A DNA stretch of 64,000 nt, taken from contig NZ_FOUY01000001.1 in assembly GCF_900115005.1 (NCBI RefSeq), positions 372,001 through 436,000 of the forward strand. Direction: 5' to 3'. The position numbers and the translations under genes were made by a program. How positions within the stretch are numbered: the stretch's first letter is position 1; each line of letters begins with the position of its first letter. The notes under the pieces are model-generated. The model was not told the DNA's origin and made no database searches. It saw nothing but the letters and a program-made list of their open reading frames with translations. This document shows, in pieces, positions 63,327 through 64,000 of this stretch. The stretch comes from Pseudonocardia ammonioxydans (GTDB lineage: Bacteria; Actinomycetota; Actinomycetes; Mycobacteriales; Pseudonocardiaceae).

Positions 63327-63947
63327 GTGATCGGACTGTCGGACACCGTGGCCGCGCTGCTGGCCGCGATCCCGGCCGCGCCGATCCGGTCGCTCTTGGT
63401 GATTGCGGTCGGGGCGTTCCTGGAGGGCCCGATCGTCACGGTCACCGCGGCCGCGCTGGCCGGGGCCGGGCAGCTGCCGTGGTGGGGGGTGTGGCTGGCC
63501 GCGCTCGTCGCCGACGTCGTCGGGGACACCCTGCTCTACGCGCTCGGGCGGCACGGCGACCGGCCGGGCCTGGCCCGCCTGCTGGCCCGGCTCGGGCTGA
63601 CCGACGCCCGCCGCGAGGCGCTCACCCACGAGGTCCACACGCACCTGCCGCGGATCATCATCGGTGCGAAGCTCGTGGACATCGGGGCGATCCCGGCCTA
63701 CCTGGCCGCCGGCCTCGCGAACGTCGGCTACCGGCGATTCCTCGCCTGGATCATCCCCACGACGGCGGTGCGCTCGGCCGTGCTGGTCGGGATCGGGTAC
63801 GCGGCCGGGGACCGGCTCGCCGCCGATCTCGAGTCCCGGCCGTGGCTGCTGCTCGTCGGGGGCCTCGCGGTCGGGGTCGCGCTCGTCGTCGGGCGCCTGG
63901 CCATCGTCCGGGCGACCGGGTCGAAGCGCCGCGCCCACGTCCGCTGA
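63327..63947 (+). CDS. DedA/SNARE-associated family membrane protein
   Basis: A 206-residue membrane protein with five predicted helices. DedA-type features: IAVGAFLEGPIVTVTAAALA (the acidic residue and Gly in the first re-entrant segment), WLAALVADVVGDTLLYALGR, and a later HLPRIIIGAKLVDIGAIPAY corresponding to the FxRxxPxxR-like region, here degenerate. The family handles undecaprenyl phosphate or polar lipids across the membrane. It starts with GTG; GGAGACGCGA seven bases upstream is a weak site. Confidence 0.83.
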   Translation: MIGLSDTVAALLAAIPAAPIRSLLVIAVGAFLEGPIVTVTAAALAGAGQLPWWGVWLAALVADVVGDTLLYALGRHGDRPGLARLLARLGLTDARREALTHEVHTHLPRIIIGAKLVDIGAIPAYLAAGLANVGYRRFLAWIIPTTAVRSAVLVGIGYAAGDRLAADLESRPWLLLVGGLAVGVALVVGRLAIVRATGSKRRAHVR

Positions 63948-64000
63948 GCACGGCGCCCCACCCGGCCGCTACGCCACCGACCGGGCGAACCCGACGACGT

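Overview
The window is chromosomal DNA of a very GC-rich actinomycete, most likely a Pseudonocardiaceae-type organism (Pseudonocardia or a close relative). This is inferred from the gene content: a conservon (cvnABCD) operon, LysM-bearing Rpf proteins, a solitary groL under CIRCE control, ectABCD, a DUF3263 protein, a 13E12/DUF222 HNH nuclease and many GTG starts with GTGA/ATGA stop-start overlaps. I saw no rRNA, tRNA, CRISPR array, insertion sequence or prophage.

Layout. 1-8.4 kb: 5' part of thiC behind a TPP riboswitch; a deazaflavin-type reductase; a three-gene ABC export operon led by a 39-residue membrane peptide and divergent from a NarL-type two-component pair; peptide deformylase; a DUF3263 protein; a LytR_C protein. 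8.4-14.9 kb: a CDC48-like AAA+ ATPase with a degenerate first motor domain, a duplicated array of 19-20 bp repeats, psd-pssA (phosphatidylethanolamine synthesis) and moeA. 14.9-19.4 kb: groL with two CIRCE operators on its promoter, a PspC protein, a small membrane protein and the XPB-type helicase. 19.8-26.7 kb: cvnA-cvnB-cvnC-cvnD, whose kinase-like CvnA carries about 1,000 residues of low-complexity tail. 26.7-33.2 kb: a helicase-associated protein (Rv0862c-like), a 60-residue Rv0863-like protein, a MobA-like nucleotidyltransferase, and moaC-mog-moaE between two rpf genes. Apart from the conservon and the nucleotidyltransferase this matches the M. tuberculosis Rv0861c-Rv0867c neighbourhood. 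33.7-40.6 kb: moxR-coxE-xdhC, then an iron alcohol dehydrogenase with its own sensor kinase and regulator. 40.6-43 kb: an HNH nuclease flanked by palindrome pairs. 43-48.3 kb: an alpha/beta hydrolase, a membrane protein, a gamma carbonic anhydrase, and thiO-thiS-thiG behind a second TPP riboswitch, divergent from thiE. 48.3-51.4 kb: two membrane proteins and a GDSL hydrolase. 51.5-54.9 kb: ectABCD on the minus strand. 55-64 kb: an SDR, TatA, an epimerase-like protein, a disordered membrane protein, a decayed hydrolase, an M15-like peptidase, a VOC / FMN reductase / luciferase-like operon divergent from a MarR regulator, and a DedA protein.

How the genes fit together. Three cofactor or solute pathways dominate. 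Thiamine: thiC, thiE, thiO, thiS and thiG, two transcripts with TPP riboswitches. Molybdenum cofactor: moeA, moaC, mog, moaE, a MobA-like transferase and the CoxD/CoxE/XdhC-type maturation set, though no molybdoenzyme structural gene lies in the window. Ectoine and 5-hydroxyectoine: ectABCD. Resuscitation and cell-wall functions (two Rpf-LysM proteins, a LytR_C protein, an M15-like peptidase) and protein quality control (groL, AAA+, def) make up much of the rest. The regions most worth a second look are the conservon inside the conserved xpb-Rv0862c block, the duplicated repeat array at the pssA 3' end, the palindrome pairs around the HNH gene, and the rpf/moa intergenic region with a CRP-like site.
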